Source of the DNA: Pseudomonadota bacterium
GTDB taxonomy: Bacteria > Bdellovibrionota > Bdellovibrionia > Bdellovibrionales > JACTMU01
Direction: 5' to 3'
Assembly (NCBI GenBank): GCA_014584465.1
Contig: JACTMU010000076.1
Location: 1 to 41,292, forward strand
Length of the DNA: 41,292 bases
Positions 40,722 through 41,292 of this stretch are shown piece by piece. The position numbers were made by a program, and so were the translations under genes. The notes beneath the pieces are model-generated. The model saw only the letters and a program-made list of their open reading frames with translations. It was not told the origin of the DNA and searched no databases. Within the stretch, counting starts at the first letter, position 1. Each line of letters begins with the position of its first letter.

Positions 40722-41131
40722 AAAAGAACCCTCTTTTCATTGACTCAACCAAGTTTCAAGGTGATACAATTGTGACAGTTGTTGAGATCAGCAATGTCCC
40801 CATGCAATCGGGAGATAGCCTTTTTGTGAAAACCAAACAGGAAGGCGAAGAGGAACAGGTCACCCACCTTGTCCCTCATGATGATGGATATTGGAGAAGT
40901 CAGCTTCACCTTCTTCATCAACAACCTCTCCGATACCACTTCTTTTTGATACGCGACAATCGAATTGTTGAGACCACTGCGCAAAAGAGCTGCATGGCAA
41001 GCTATCTTCTGCAAGAACGCTGGCCCGATTCGGAGGATAACTTCAACACTTCTGTGCCTCAGCTCAAGAGTCTTTCACCCTTTGATGAGGCTCTTGCCCG
41101 ATTTCACGAACGCATTGGACGCTGTAGATAA
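40718..41131 (+). CDS. Unknown protein coupled to ParA
   Basis: 137 residues from the ATG inside the parA stop (ATGA). The frame extends two codons further but without a better start. There is no signal peptide or membrane segment. The N-terminal two-thirds are beta-rich (DTIVTVVEISNVPMQSGDSL, YWRSQLHLLHQQPLRYHFFL) in an order reminiscent of an immunoglobulin-like or CBM48/AMPK glycogen-binding module. The remainder is a helical tail (PFDEALARFHERIGRC). The resemblance is weak and is not proof of carbohydrate binding. Coupling to ParA suggests it is the ATPase's partner or cargo adaptor. Confidence 0.6.
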   Translation: MKKNPLFIDSTKFQGDTIVTVVEISNVPMQSGDSLFVKTKQEGEEEQVTHLVPHDDGYWRSQLHLLHQQPLRYHFFLIRDNRIVETTAQKSCMASYLLQERWPDSEDNFNTSVPQLKSLSPFDEALARFHERIGRCR

Positions 41132-41145
41132 GTTTTCGGATTTTC

Positions 41146-41292
41146 GGTGAGATAATTCCGACGACGGTTCGGACGCCAAACGCGAATGTTCTCACCTAAT
41201 TGGATCCCCCGGCAAAGCCGGGGGGTTTGAAAGACGTGAGCCGCTCAAAGCGGCTTAAATTGGGGCCGCTCCCAAGCGGCCATACCGCCTAA
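41146..41292. repeat. Hairpin array at the window edge
   Basis: GGTGAGA (41146-41152) pairs with TCTCACC (41190-41196) around an inner TCCGA/TCGGA stem (41157-41173). There follow three GC hairpins: CCCCCGGC-AAA-GCCGGGGG (41206-41224) with TTT after it, AGCCGCT-CAA-AGCGGCT (41239-41255) and GGCCGCT-CCCA-AGCGGCC (41264-41281). The first can terminate the parA operon. The last two share the CCGCT/AGCGG arms and look like repeats. The array may be the edge of a mobile or structured element continuing beyond the window. Confidence 0.6.
41206..41228 (+). terminator. Probable intrinsic terminator of the parA operon
   Basis: An 8-bp perfect GC stem with an AAA loop is followed by GTTTG, 75 bp after the last stop codon. 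The T-tract is short, but the stem is strong. Confidence 0.5.

Noticed and set aside
41264-41292. attC-like recombination site at the right edge (CCGCCTAA)
   Set aside because: The paired R and L box layout of an attC site is not seen in the available sequence, and no integrase is present.
1-41292. tRNA genes, rRNA, CRISPR arrays or riboswitches
   Set aside because: Non-coding stretches were read on both strands. No cloverleaf with a GTTCGA-type arm, regular spaced repeats or known aptamer core was found.

Overview
This is a 41.3 kb stretch of a chromosome from a Gram-negative bacterium with an outer membrane, judged by a TolC/RND efflux pair, type IV pilin-like proteins and several lipoproteins with lipoboxes. 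Base composition is moderate, close to 45-50% GC by eye. The lineage cannot be fixed from the sequence alone. The mix of minor pilins with a von Willebrand domain, TIG lipoproteins and DUF1566 proteins recalls Bdellovibrionota and other predatory or delta-type lineages. The zinc-free ribosomal protein L33 resembles forms I associate with the PVC group. No rRNA, tRNA, CRISPR array, integrase or intact transposase was seen.

Left third (1-11,000), accessory in character. It opens with a decayed Asp-box (BNR) beta-propeller gene, broken by an in-frame TAG and by a 107-bp hairpin insertion. Two small secreted proteins of unknown function follow, then an inverted second copy of the same hairpin. 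Next is a two-gene minus-strand operon: a PilX-like minor pilin and a prepilin fused to a von Willebrand A domain. A 123-bp MITE with 7-bp target duplications sits in the promoter/leader of a secreted duplicated DUF1566 protein. A hybrid PAS histidine kinase with a degenerate receiver follows.

Middle (11,000-27,750), mostly housekeeping. There is a selD-selU-transglutaminase operon (selenophosphate and tRNA 2-selenouridine), a creatininase-family hydrolase, a seven-helix membrane protein, and a secreted protein with a possible caspase-like His/Cys dyad. A tightly packed ispA-folB-folKP-folC operon makes prenyl diphosphate and folate. A TIG-domain lipoprotein follows. The minus-strand run TolC, RND pump, 6-phosphofructokinase, universal stress protein and Lon-like protease (32,511 down to 23,219) has gaps of at most 55 bp and looks like one transcription unit.

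Right third (32,500-41,292). It contains rpmG (L33), a metallo-beta-lactamase/beta-CASP nuclease, small membrane or lipoproteins, a K+ channel with a secreted partner, a pseudouridine synthase, a CBS-pair protein, a pdxH with an unusual insertion, a single-domain response regulator, and an orphan ParA overlapping a small unknown gene. Two more palindromic elements lie side by side at 36,845-37,174. One shares a 61-bp core (58/61 identical) with the MITE at 6,759, although the ends of the two elements are unrelated. The window closes in a hairpin array.

The most unusual content is the set of short non-autonomous palindromic elements: two inverted identical 89-bp hairpins, a shared core in two different terminal contexts, a nested palindrome and a REP-like 28-bp perfect hairpin. 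The minor pilin-vWA fusion and the ParA pair without ParB also stand out.
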